A stretch of DNA of 7,463 nt from Bacteroidota bacterium (lineage in GTDB: Bacteria; Bacteroidota; Kryptoniia; Kryptoniales; JAKASW01): positions 1-7,463 of the forward strand of contig JAJYOS010000307.1 of assembly GCA_021796055.1 (NCBI GenBank). The letters run 5' to 3'. Shown in pieces: positions 1 through 6,858 of this stretch. Each line of letters begins with the position of its first letter. Position 1 is the stretch's first letter. The notes below the pieces were generated by a model that was not told the DNA's origin, searched no databases, and was given only the letters and a program-made list of their open reading frames with translations. The position numbers and the translations under genes are program-made.

Positions 1-165
1 TTCATGATGGAGACGACCAAGCAAATGCTCGATCCCAACGGTATCCTCAATCCGAACAAAGTCATATCAGTAATGCCAAGGTGCGAAGGAGCGCTGCCGA
101 AAAGCCGCGAACAAATAGAGAGTATCATGAAGAGGATGGGTAATCCCTCGGAGGCGTATATCTGA
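1..165 (+). CDS. glcD: C-terminal end of a GlcD-like FAD-linked oxidase (partial)
   Basis: This is the last 54 codons plus stop of a gene that begins before the window. The visible motif LDPNGILNPNKV (residues 10-21 of the fragment) is the typical C-terminal signature of the FAD-binding oxidase/VAO family (GlcD, D-lactate dehydrogenase), where this segment closes the C-terminal FAD-linked domain. It is followed by PRCEG and a hydrophilic tail ending EAYI. In this family the subunit oxidises a 2-hydroxyacid such as glycolate or D-lactate, using FAD. The stop (163-165) shares its last base with the ATG of the GlcF-like gene, which indicates translational coupling and fits the usual GlcD-GlcF pairing. 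The substrate cannot be read from this fragment; D-lactate or another 2-hydroxyacid is possible. The family call is firm given the motif plus neighbour; the exact gene name is inference. Confidence 0.85.
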   Translation, partial: FMMETTKQMLDPNGILNPNKVISVMPRCEGALPKSREQIESIMKRMGNPSEAYI

Positions 166-1424
166 TGAATGCGATCTCGGACGATCTGCTCACCCAATGC
201 ATGCACTGCGGCCTTTGCCTCCCGGTGTGTCCCACCTATGCGCTGACCGGGCTTGAGAGGAGTTCCCCGCGCGGGCGTATACGGCTGATGAAGAGTGTGA
301 TGGAAGGAAAGATCCCTCTTTCAGATGCATTCGTCGAAGAGATGAATTTCTGTCTCGATTGCCAGGCATGTGAGACGGCGTGTCCCGCCGGGGTGAAATA
401 CGGCGAACTGGTTGAATCCGCCCGCGTCTTCGTGGACGAACAGAGGAAAGGATTCAACCTGAAGCGGTTTGTCCTCAGGAAAATCGTGGTGAGGAAGGGC
501 GCACTTCGTCTTGTCGCAAGGGTGACGCGATTTTACCAGGCAAGTCGAATCGAAAAGGTGGTTCTCGGGGTATTGAGGCTGTTTTCCAGAAGGCTGTACA
601 ACCGCGCGAAGTTGCTGCCGAGAATCTCGAAGGAATTTGCCATCGACGTACTTCCCGAAGTTGCGGAGCCTAAAGAAAATGCGCGCGGAACCGTCGCGGT
701 GCTCACCGGTTGTGTGATGGATGTCTTTTACGCGGGCGTCAACAGGGACACGGTCGACGTGCTTCTGGAAAACGGGTGGCGAGTCGCCGTTCCGCAGGAC
801 CAGGTCTGCTGCGGCTCGCTTAATGCCCACAACGGCGACAGTGAGACTCCGAAAGCTCTGGCCCGAAAGAACATCGAAGTCTTCGAGAAGTCTGGAGCAG
901 AATATTACGTCATCAATTCGGCCGGCTGCGGGGCCTTCATGAAACAGTACGGGGAAATTCTCGCCGATGATGCCGAGTTTGCCGAAAGGGCAAAGAGATT
1001 CAGCTCGAAGGTCAAAGACTTTTCGGAGTTCCTTTACCAGACGGGTTACAAGAAACCTGAGGCGCATATATGCAAGTCGACCGTTTACCACGAGGCATGC
1101 CATCTCGTACACGCGCAGAGAGTGAGCGCGGAGCCGAAGTCAATCGTCAAGGAACTCTCAGGCAATGAGTTCCATGAACTCAACGAAGCAACATGGTGCT
1201 GCGGCAGCGCAGGAATATATAACGTGGTCCGGTACGAGGACGCCTCGAAATTGCTGGACCGCAAGATGAAGAACATCAAAGACAGCGGTGCCGAGGTCGT
1301 CGTAACAGGAAACCCGGGATGTATGGCACAGATCGGAGCGGGTGCCAAAAACGAAAAGCTGGATATCGAGGCCGTTCATCCGGCTACTGTTCTAAACAGG
1401 CTCTATAAATCAGGGAAAATCTAA
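165..1424 (+). CDS. glcF: Glycolate oxidase-type iron-sulfur subunit, GlcF-like
   Basis: This 419-residue protein is close to the usual GlcF length of about 400. Two ferredoxin-type 4Fe-4S motifs lie near the N-terminus: C12-x2-C15-x2-C18-x3-C22-P, and C63-x2-C66-x2-C69-x3-C73-P. Two cysteine-rich CCG modules follow. The first has C183, C215-C216-G and C255; the second has C312 (in YHEACH), C345-C346-G and C386 (in NPGCMAQ). This order (two ferredoxin clusters, then two CCG domains) is that of GlcF/GlpC/HdrD-type electron-transfer subunits, which take electrons from a flavoprotein and pass them to the quinone pool or another acceptor. No signal peptide or membrane segment is visible, so it should be peripheral on the cytoplasmic side. 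GGAGG at 150-154, ten bases before the ATG, supports the start, which overlaps the upstream stop by one base. All expected cysteines are present, so it looks intact. The substrate (glycolate versus lactate) is inferred only from the family. Confidence 0.9.
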   Translation: MNAISDDLLTQCMHCGLCLPVCPTYALTGLERSSPRGRIRLMKSVMEGKIPLSDAFVEEMNFCLDCQACETACPAGVKYGELVESARVFVDEQRKGFNLKRFVLRKIVVRKGALRLVARVTRFYQASRIEKVVLGVLRLFSRRLYNRAKLLPRISKEFAIDVLPEVAEPKENARGTVAVLTGCVMDVFYAGVNRDTVDVLLENGWRVAVPQDQVCCGSLNAHNGDSETPKALARKNIEVFEKSGAEYYVINSAGCGAFMKQYGEILADDAEFAERAKRFSSKVKDFSEFLYQTGYKKPEAHICKSTVYHEACHLVHAQRVSAEPKSIVKELSGNEFHELNEATWCCGSAGIYNVVRYEDASKLLDRKMKNIKDSGAEVVVTGNPGCMAQIGAGAKNEKLDIEAVHPATVLNRLYKSGKI

Positions 1425-1471
1425 AATCAAATAGTCGGCGTCGAGAAGAGCGAGTCCGATAAGAGGGCATT

Positions 1472-2143
1472 ATGATCCCCCTGAAAGATAAGAACCCTTC
1501 GTATTCCGTACCAATCGTCAACTACATTCTAATTGCGGCTAACGCGGTTGTGTTCTTTTATGAGCTGTCACTGGGCCCACAGCTCGATAAGTTCTATATC
1601 AATTACGGCCTTGTGCCGAGCAGGTACTTCGAGATGGTCGCGCGGCACACGCATCCTATCACGAGATATCTCCCGTTTCTTACGTCCATGTTTATTCATG
1701 GCGGATGGCTCCACATTATCGGCAACATGTGGTTCCTTTTTATATTCGGCGACAACGTCGAAGACAGATTCGGACACAGGAGGTACTTCTTCTTCTATAT
1801 GCTTAGCGGCCTGGCGGCGGCGGCGTTGCAGGCGTCGCTGTCCGCTGGTTCTTCGATACCGACGATAGGAGCCAGCGGGGCCATATCGGGAGTTCTCGGT
1901 GCTTATCTCGTCTTGTTTCCGAGAGCGAAGATCGTCACTCTTATTCCGATCTTCTTCATATTTGACATCATCGATATTTCTGCAGTTCTGTTCATCGGAT
2001 TCTGGTTCCTGATGCAGTTTTTCAGCGGTATCCAGTCAGCTGGGCTCGATACTTCGGGCGGCATAGCATGGTGGGCGCATGTCGGAGGGTTTCTCGCAGG
2101 TATTCTGATGGTTCCGCTGTTCAAGAGAAGGTACTCGACATGA
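1472..2143 (+). CDS. Rhomboid-family intramembrane serine protease
   Basis: This 223-residue polytopic membrane protein should cleave transmembrane substrates within the bilayer. The rhomboid signature is complete. GASG places the nucleophile at S135, and the catalytic partner is H203 in WWAHVGGF. H81 and N85 (HIIGN, in the membrane segment after the amphipathic L1 region) correspond to the oxyanion-stabilising His/Asn of E. coli GlpG. Hydrophobic stretches lie near residues 13-32, 78-93, 104-121, 131-149, 154-185 (probably two segments) and 203-217, which fits a six-helix core. The N-terminus MIPLKDKNP is typical of short bacterial rhomboids that lack a cytoplasmic domain. The start is supported by an AGAGGG stretch about seven bases upstream. 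It lies 47 bases after the GlcF-like stop with no clear terminator between, so cotranscription is likely, but a functional link is not evident. The substrate is unknown. Confidence 0.93.
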   Translation: MIPLKDKNPSYSVPIVNYILIAANAVVFFYELSLGPQLDKFYINYGLVPSRYFEMVARHTHPITRYLPFLTSMFIHGGWLHIIGNMWFLFIFGDNVEDRFGHRRYFFFYMLSGLAAAALQASLSAGSSIPTIGASGAISGVLGAYLVLFPRAKIVTLIPIFFIFDIIDISAVLFIGFWFLMQFFSGIQSAGLDTSGGIAWWAHVGGFLAGILMVPLFKRRYST

Positions 2144-2265
2144 GAGATTATATAAATTGGTTAACCACCCTGTCATTGAGGTGTTATTTCGGCATAGTTG
2201 GGAGTGTTTGCCGCTTTGCAAAGCCGGTTGGTCGGTTTCATTCACGAAGGAAAAGTTGGAAGTGA
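2140..2265 (+). CDS. Possible 41-residue basic small protein (uncertain)
   Basis: I do not recognise this protein. The ATG at 2140 overlaps the rhomboid stop in an ATGA arrangement, and AGAAGG (2126-2131) sits eight bases upstream at good Shine-Dalgarno spacing. The product would have a mildly hydrophobic stretch at about residues 7-25 (two cysteines, two aromatics, one arginine) and a strongly basic tail (KPVGRF, then SRRKSWK). A short basic membrane-associated peptide coupled to the rhomboid is conceivable. Against it: the frame is short enough to arise by chance, the codons do not clearly resemble those of the neighbours, and it contains the palindrome at 2213-2224, which suggests regulatory rather than coding sequence. 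The start geometry is the only strong support. Confidence 0.22.
   Translation: MRDYINWLTTLSLRCYFGIVGSVCRFAKPVGRFHSRRKSWK
2158..2167. promoter_or_regulatory. Perfect 10-bp palindrome TGGTTAACCA
   Basis: The site is its own reverse complement and follows an AT-rich run (ATTATATAAAT), 15 bases after the rhomboid stop. It could be bound by a dimeric regulator. No regulator can be named, and a palindrome of this length can also arise by chance. If the 41-codon frame at 2140 is real, the site lies inside it. Confidence 0.25.
2213..2224. promoter_or_regulatory. Perfect 12-bp palindrome GCTTTGCAAAGC
   Basis: This is a perfect inverted repeat with no spacer, flanked by CC and CGG. Without a loop it would form only a short hairpin (GCTT/AAGC around TGCA), so a protein-binding operator is more plausible than an RNA structure. 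No known binding consensus is claimed. Confidence 0.3.
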
Positions 2266-2385
2266 AGGGCCTCAAGACGTGCTTGTAATCTCAGATAGTG
2301 GGCATGCTCTTTCCAGGTTACGATTGTTTAGCAAATGGTCTTAAATTAATAAATAAGCTGGGGAATCCGATTATAGTAACGTGAA

Positions 2386-2402
2386 CGTGTCGTGCGACCA
2401 CG
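2386..2402. repeat. Imperfect inverted repeat CGTGTCGTGCGACCACG
   Basis: CGTG and TCG on the left pair with CGA and CACG on the right, leaving a two-base centre (TG) and one bulged C. It sits nine bases after the TATAGT -10-like hexamer (2372-2377), where an operator overlapping a transcription start would be expected. The role is inference, and no transcription start is known here. Confidence 0.25.
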
Positions 2403-2502
2403 AGAGAATAGGGTAAGCGATTTCGGCAATGCCAAGTATTCGTTTAATGTTCAGACTCGTTGGGTTTTAGCTATCGGCTTAATCGGCGTGAGTTGAATTG
2501 AA

Positions 2503-2530
2503 TTGACACCGGGCAAGGTGTTTTTGTCAA
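2503..2530 (+). terminator. Weak terminator- or attenuator-like hairpin
   Basis: ACACC (2506-2510) pairs with GGTGT (2517-2521) around the six-base loop GGGCAA. A run of five T (2521-2525) begins at the last base of the stem, which resembles a weak intrinsic terminator. The outer arms TTGACA (2503-2508) and TGTCAA (2525-2530) are also perfect complements and could form an alternative pairing. TTGACA equals a consensus -35 box, but no good -10 follows at 16-18 bases. The element could end transcription from the rhomboid side or act as an attenuator in the kinase leader. The short stem makes either role uncertain. Confidence 0.35.
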
Positions 2531-2624
2531 TAGCCCCCCGATGAAAGCACATATTCCGCATGTCGAATGGTCGATCAACATCAGCCATATATCCTCAGAG
2601 ATTCATCCGCACCTAAACAAATTC

Positions 2625-2641
2625 GGCCGTGCTGCACGGCC
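2625..2641 (+). promoter_or_regulatory. 7-bp hairpin over the start region of the hybrid kinase gene
   Basis: GGCCGTG (2625-2631) is exactly complementary to CACGGCC (2635-2641), with loop CTG. In RNA this is a GC-rich hairpin. It buries the GTG at 2629-2631 and ends one base before the GGAG at 2643-2646 that precedes the ATG at 2659. It therefore argues against initiation at the GTG, and it may modulate access to the ATG start. Confidence 0.5.
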
Positions 2642-5600
2642 TGGAGCGAATCAAGAGCATGTGCCCGACGCCAAAGGACTATTCGAGGATTCTGTTTGTC
2701 GAAAGCGGCAAGCGGGACGTAGCGCTTGTGCAGCAGCTGTTCGGCACGGATCCGGACTCGTTCGTAATTGACATAGTACAGTCTTGCAGTGATGCAGAGA
2801 CCAAAGTCAATGGTGGGGCGACATATGATATCGCTTTTGTTGACCTCGATATCCAGGATGGGGACGCAATTCGGTTTATCGCCTCTATTCGTAATGGGGC
2901 TCTCCCGACCAGGGTCGTGGCAGTGGTGAGCAGTGGCGAGGATAGAAGAACAATCGGGGCCCTGAAAGCCGGGGCGGATTACTACATCGTTAAGTCGAAA
3001 GATTATCAGAATGAGTGGAAGGAAGTAATGATTGAGATCACCGGGCATTTGATTTCCCCGGATGACTCGGATGTAAAGGTCTGCGATCTGGCTAAGCCGG
3101 TTCACGTCCTGTACGCAAAACGCACGGAAGATGGAACTGACTCCATCCAGAAATACCTGGCTCGCTGCACACCCCTTGTCACAGTGGAGGTTATTGAGCC
3201 GAGCGATGAACTGATTTTGAAAGCCGTCAGGCATGAGCGCGCCGACCTTCTTCTGCTGGACTATGACTTCTTAGGAACGCGGACGTTCAAGATAGTCGGA
3301 GATGTCAGAAGGGCGAGCAATCGGAAAGTCCCTATTGTAATTGCGGCAAGCGAAGTAAATGAAGAAGATGCTGTTCAGGCCATCAAACTCGGAGCCGACG
3401 ACTGTGTGCTGAAATCAGACTCTTATCTTCATCGCGTCCCGAGGGTGCTGGAAAACGTCGCCTTCCGATCATTGATAGCCCAGGAGCAATCCAGGCTGAG
3501 AATAAGTGAAGATAGGTACCGCAAGATATCCGGATTGATCTCTCATTACGCGTACGTTTTCGATGTAACGGAAGAGGGGAAGCTCGCCAGCGAGTGGATA
3601 TCCGAGTCGTTCCAGAAGAAGTTCGGTTATACGCTTTCCGAAATAGAAGACAAGGGAGGATGGCAAGGGCTGGCCCATCAAGATGATGTAACACTGGTAT
3701 CAGAGCATATCAGACGGATTCTGGCCGCTACATCGGACCAGGCGGAGTTCAGATTCGTGACCCGTTCCGGCGAGGTCGTTTGGCTGCGTGATTATGCGGA
3801 CCCTGTTTGGGATGCCGAACATAGCCGGGTGGTGAAGGTGTACGGAGCCTCTCAGGACCTGACGGAGCAAAAATCGGCCGAGAATCAACTTAGGCTTGCA
3901 GAGGAAAGGTTCATGGAAGTGGCCGATTCTCTGCCGCAGCCTCTCATCGAAGTGGATATTTTCGGCAAGGTAACATTTGCTAATCATGCCGCCTTTGATT
4001 TCATGGCAGCGGACCAGGGGGACTTCGAGCAAGGCTCTTACCTTTTTGACTTCGTTTCACCTGCCGAACACGAGCGTGCCATAGACAGCTTCGGCGCGAT
4101 TCTGCGAGGGGAGAAGATCGAGCCGCGGCAGTATACGATAATAAGGAAAGATGGCTCGACACGGCCCGTGATTGTGTCGGCTACCCGCATATCCAGGGGC
4201 GCACAGATAGTCGGCATGAGAATAGTCCTGCTGGACATGACAGAGATTAATAAGATTCAGGAGGCAGTGAAGGCGAGTGAAAATCGCTATAGGCTTCTGT
4301 TTGAGAATTCTGCGGATGAACTGTTTATCCTGGACGAGAAAAGGGCTTTCTTGCAAGTCAACCGGGCAGCATCAGACAAGTTGGCTTATGCCCCGGAAGA
4401 GCTACTCGGTCAGGAGATGGACAAAATTCTCCCGGGGTCCATCCGTGAAGAGGAAAAGATACGCATCGACCGGATTTTTCAGGAAGGAGAGACTACCTTC
4501 GAGTCCCTCCATTTGAGCAAGGACGGGAGCGCCATCCCTGTCGAAGTGCACGGCCGCTCCATTACGCTCGACGACAAGAAACACATACTTCTGGCCGTCA
4601 GGGATTTAACGGAACGAAAGAAAGCCGAAGCCGCAATACGCGAGAGCGAAGAGAAATTCAAAACCCTCGTGGAATCATCGCTTGTAGGCGTCTATATAAT
4701 CCAGGATGGAAAGTTTGCATATGCCAACCCGGCATTATCCAGAATATTCGGCTACACCCAGGAGGAGTTGACTGCGATGCCGTCGTTGGTTGCTGGAGTT
4801 GTTCCGGAAGACCGGAATAGGGTTCGCGAGAGGATGAGGAAGCGACTCGAGAGCGACGCGCAGACCGGGAAGTATTTCTTTCACGCCATCCGAAAAGACG
4901 GTGCGATTATCGAGCTCGAAACGCTCGGTTCAAGGACCATGTTCCGGGGGAGGCCTGCGTTAATCGGTACGCTTGAGGATGTGACCGAGAGAAGGAATGC
5001 GGAGGAGAAACTTCGTGAATCCGAGACCAGATACAGAGATCTCTTTGAGAACTCGGTTGACGCAATATATCTCTCCACGCCCTCGGGCAGGATGCTGGAC
5101 ATAAATCCTGCAGGTGTGAAACTACTCGGGTTCTCTTCCAAAGAAGAGGTCCTCAACGTGGATGATATCGGGATGTTCTATGAAAACAGGGGCGACAGGA
5201 CTATTTTTGAACGCACGTTGGCAACCAAGGGTGAAGTGAGAGATTTTGAAGTGAAGATAAGGAGGAAGGACGGCCAGAGGCTCACCGTCCTGGACACCGC
5301 GAATGTCGTCTTGGACGAGAAAGGCCAAATTGCCGTCTATCACGGTATCTTGCGCGACCTTACTGAAAAAAGAAAGCTCGAGGAACAGCTCTTCCAATCG
5401 CAGAAGCTCGAAAGTCTCGGCCAGCTCACAAGCGGTATTGCCCACGATTTCAACAATGTCCTCGGAGGGATCATGGGATTCACCGAACTGGCGACAGAGA
5501 AGACGAGCGAGGACAGCGTTGTGTACGGGTATCTGACCAAAATCTACAAACTCGCAGAGCGCGCAGCGAAAATTACCCGGCAGCTTCTCGCGTTTGCGCG

Positions 5601-6537
5601 CCGCCAGATTTTGATGCGGCGGGATATGAATCTGAACGAACTGATCGGCGATCTGTTTGAGCTTTTGCCGCGCTTGCTGGGAGAACAGGTGCAGACGAGA
5701 TTCGTTCCCGGGGAAAATCTGAAGACGGTGCGTGCCGATCCATCCCAGATAGAACAAGTCCTGATCAATCTTGCGGTAAACGCCAGCGACGCAATGCCCC
5801 AGGGCGGGATGCTGATAATTGAGACGGGCAACGCCTTCCTGGATGAATCTTACTGTTCCTCTCACGCGAATGTCCAGCCGGGCGAGTACGTCATGGTCTC
5901 GGTTAGTGACACGGGCGCCGGTATGGACGAAACTACTTTGCAGCGAATCTTCGAGCCTTTCTACACTACGAAGGCTGTGGGAAAAGGCACAGGCCTGGGA
6001 CTTGCAGTGGTACATGGGATTATTCAGCAGCACGGCGGTTCAATTAATGTTTACAGCGAAGTCGGAAGGGGTACCACATTCAAGATTTATTTCCCTGCAA
6101 TCACTGCTACCGCAGAGAAGCTCGAGGGCCAGCAGAAGGGCACCAGGCGCCTGATGATGGGAACTGAAACCGTGCTTATAGTCGAGGATAATGAGGAGCT
6201 GAGGGAGTTTATGAAAACGCTTCTCTTCGAACATGGATATACGGTTTTGACGGCAAACGATGGAGAAGAGGGTGCGGCCGTTTTTGAACGCAATGCCGAC
6301 CAAATAGCCCTTGTTATCACAGATGTTGTAATGCCTAAAATGGGCGGGGGTGAGCTGCGGGAAAAGATCCTTGCGGCCTATCCTGACAAGAAATTTATGC
6401 TTATCAGTGGTTATCCCGGCCATGCTATCAACCATGGATTCCTGCTCGACTCGCGAGTGGATTTCCTTCAGAAGCCTTTTACCGCTTTTGAGTTTGCCGA
6501 GAAAGTCAGGAGAACGATCGATAAACCGGCGAAGTGA
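2629..6537 (+). CDS. Soluble hybrid sensor kinase: REC-REC-PAS(x5)-HisKA-HATPase-REC
   Basis: This is a large cytoplasmic phosphorelay kinase of up to 1,302 residues (numbered from GTG 2629). REC1, about 19-138, has D72 and K122, but E25-S26 replaces the usual acidic pair. REC2, about 156-283, has D211 and K262 but lacks an acidic pair after its first strand. A helical linker leads to five PAS domains at about 293-415, 424-542, 549-664, 671-789 and 796-914, most ending in a DLTE/DVTE-type motif. The HisKA phosphoacceptor is H939 (GIAHDFNN). The HATPase has its N box near N1047-N1051, G1 at D1094-G1096-G1098, an EPFYTTK F box and G2 at G1118-G1124. REC3 is canonical, with E1186-D1187, D1232 and K1282. 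No transmembrane segment, signal peptide, Hpt or DNA-binding domain is seen. An in-frame stop at 2614-2616 limits the N-terminus. ATG 2659 (M11), with GGAG 12 bases upstream, is the likelier start because GTG 2629 lies in a hairpin with no Shine-Dalgarno. Ligands and partner are unknown. Confidence 0.93.
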   Translation: MLHGLERIKSMCPTPKDYSRILFVESGKRDVALVQQLFGTDPDSFVIDIVQSCSDAETKVNGGATYDIAFVDLDIQDGDAIRFIASIRNGALPTRVVAVVSSGEDRRTIGALKAGADYYIVKSKDYQNEWKEVMIEITGHLISPDDSDVKVCDLAKPVHVLYAKRTEDGTDSIQKYLARCTPLVTVEVIEPSDELILKAVRHERADLLLLDYDFLGTRTFKIVGDVRRASNRKVPIVIAASEVNEEDAVQAIKLGADDCVLKSDSYLHRVPRVLENVAFRSLIAQEQSRLRISEDRYRKISGLISHYAYVFDVTEEGKLASEWISESFQKKFGYTLSEIEDKGGWQGLAHQDDVTLVSEHIRRILAATSDQAEFRFVTRSGEVVWLRDYADPVWDAEHSRVVKVYGASQDLTEQKSAENQLRLAEERFMEVADSLPQPLIEVDIFGKVTFANHAAFDFMAADQGDFEQGSYLFDFVSPAEHERAIDSFGAILRGEKIEPRQYTIIRKDGSTRPVIVSATRISRGAQIVGMRIVLLDMTEINKIQEAVKASENRYRLLFENSADELFILDEKRAFLQVNRAASDKLAYAPEELLGQEMDKILPGSIREEEKIRIDRIFQEGETTFESLHLSKDGSAIPVEVHGRSITLDDKKHILLAVRDLTERKKAEAAIRESEEKFKTLVESSLVGVYIIQDGKFAYANPALSRIFGYTQEELTAMPSLVAGVVPEDRNRVRERMRKRLESDAQTGKYFFHAIRKDGAIIELETLGSRTMFRGRPALIGTLEDVTERRNAEEKLRESETRYRDLFENSVDAIYLSTPSGRMLDINPAGVKLLGFSSKEEVLNVDDIGMFYENRGDRTIFERTLATKGEVRDFEVKIRRKDGQRLTVLDTANVVLDEKGQIAVYHGILRDLTEKRKLEEQLFQSQKLESLGQLTSGIAHDFNNVLGGIMGFTELATEKTSEDSVVYGYLTKIYKLAERAAKITRQLLAFARRQILMRRDMNLNELIGDLFELLPRLLGEQVQTRFVPGENLKTVRADPSQIEQVLINLAVNASDAMPQGGMLIIETGNAFLDESYCSSHANVQPGEYVMVSVSDTGAGMDETTLQRIFEPFYTTKAVGKGTGLGLAVVHGIIQQHGGSINVYSEVGRGTTFKIYFPAITATAEKLEGQQKGTRRLMMGTETVLIVEDNEELREFMKTLLFEHGYTVLTANDGEEGAAVFERNADQIALVITDVVMPKMGGGELREKILAAYPDKKFMLISGYPGHAINHGFLLDSRVDFLQKPFTAFEFAEKVRRTIDKPAK

Positions 6538-6858
6538 TCGAGCTGAGTATCCTTCCGTCCTCAAGTCCGGGTGTAAAGTGTAACCTCAGTACCGCATCTC
6601 CTCTCAGCGGGACCAGATTTTCCAAACCGAAATTTGCTGTCGGTAACAGAATTCGTGTCTCTTCGGTTCCCCATATCGGAGACGACGGGCAGTTTTGATG
6701 CGACATCTGCCGAGGGCACCTTCAGTAATTGCGGGACATCCGTTGTAGAAGCGGACTAATTGTTCCGTTAGCGGCATTGTGCCTTGATTTCTTCCCCTTG
6801 AACTCACTTGATTAATATTTTGTTGACCATAGATAGAAACTTACTATAGGAGTGTTCC
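6538..6858. other. Spacer between hybrid kinase and glucoamylase genes
   Basis: This 321-base stretch has no convincing + strand gene. On the - strand, segments near 6540-6700 and 6640-6770 read like protein in two different frames but have no intact start-to-stop gene (see findings). No strong terminator follows the kinase stop. An AT-rich stretch at 6808-6847 with TTGATT (6808-6813), TTGACC (6823-6828) and TACTAT (6842-6847) probably holds the glucoamylase promoter, but no pair of hexamers has normal 16-18 base spacing, so I do not assign boxes. Confidence 0.5.

Larger units (their letters stand above)
2144..2628. other. Non-coding leader region upstream of the hybrid kinase gene
   Basis: Apart from the doubtful small frame ending at 2265, this stretch of about 485 bases shows no convincing gene on either strand. 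It is more AT-rich than its neighbours, for example at 2144-2162 and 2338-2356. It holds two perfect palindromes (2158-2167 and 2213-2224), an imperfect one (2386-2402), a direct repeat ATCGGC-TTA-ATCGGC (2473-2487), a TTGAA tandem repeat just before 2503, and a terminator-like hairpin (2503-2530). A TATAGT at 2372-2377 matches five of six bases of a -10 box, but no matching -35 lies 16-18 bases upstream. The long leader suggests that the kinase gene is transcribed separately from the rhomboid and is regulated. Confidence 0.6.

Noticed and set aside
321..1112. 263-codon antisense frame inside the GlcF-like gene
   Set aside because: The + strand frame has all the Fe-S cysteine motifs. The antisense product has no recognisable domain and is a codon-bias shadow.
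2036..2275. 79-codon antisense frame spanning the rhomboid 3' end and the start of the spacer
   Set aside because: It lies mostly opposite the rhomboid catalytic His region. There is no domain, and the composition is typical of a chance frame.
2503..2532. Sigma70 promoter using TTGACA at 2503 as -35
   Set aside because: No hexamer 16-18 bases downstream resembles TATAAT (the best is GTCAAT/TCAATA), and the TTGACA is better explained as one arm of the inverted repeat.
2541..2771. 76-codon + strand frame beginning at ATG 2541, upstream of and overlapping the hybrid kinase start
   Set aside because: There is no Shine-Dalgarno (preceded by TAGCCCCCCG), and more than half of it is the REC1 coding sequence read in another frame. 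A leader-peptide role cannot be excluded but has no positive support.
2581..3234. 217-codon antisense frame opposite the front receiver domains
   Set aside because: It is a shadow of REC1/REC2 coding sequence. No ribosome binding site or domain is recognisable.
5122..6033. 303-codon antisense frame opposite PAS5, HisKA and HATPase
   Set aside because: It lies entirely opposite highly conserved kinase motifs and shows no family features of its own.
6771..6795. GGCA-TTG-TGCC hairpin followed by a pyrimidine-rich stretch as a terminator for the kinase gene
   Set aside because: The stem is only four base pairs with a three-base loop and no continuous T run, and it lies more than 230 bases after the stop.
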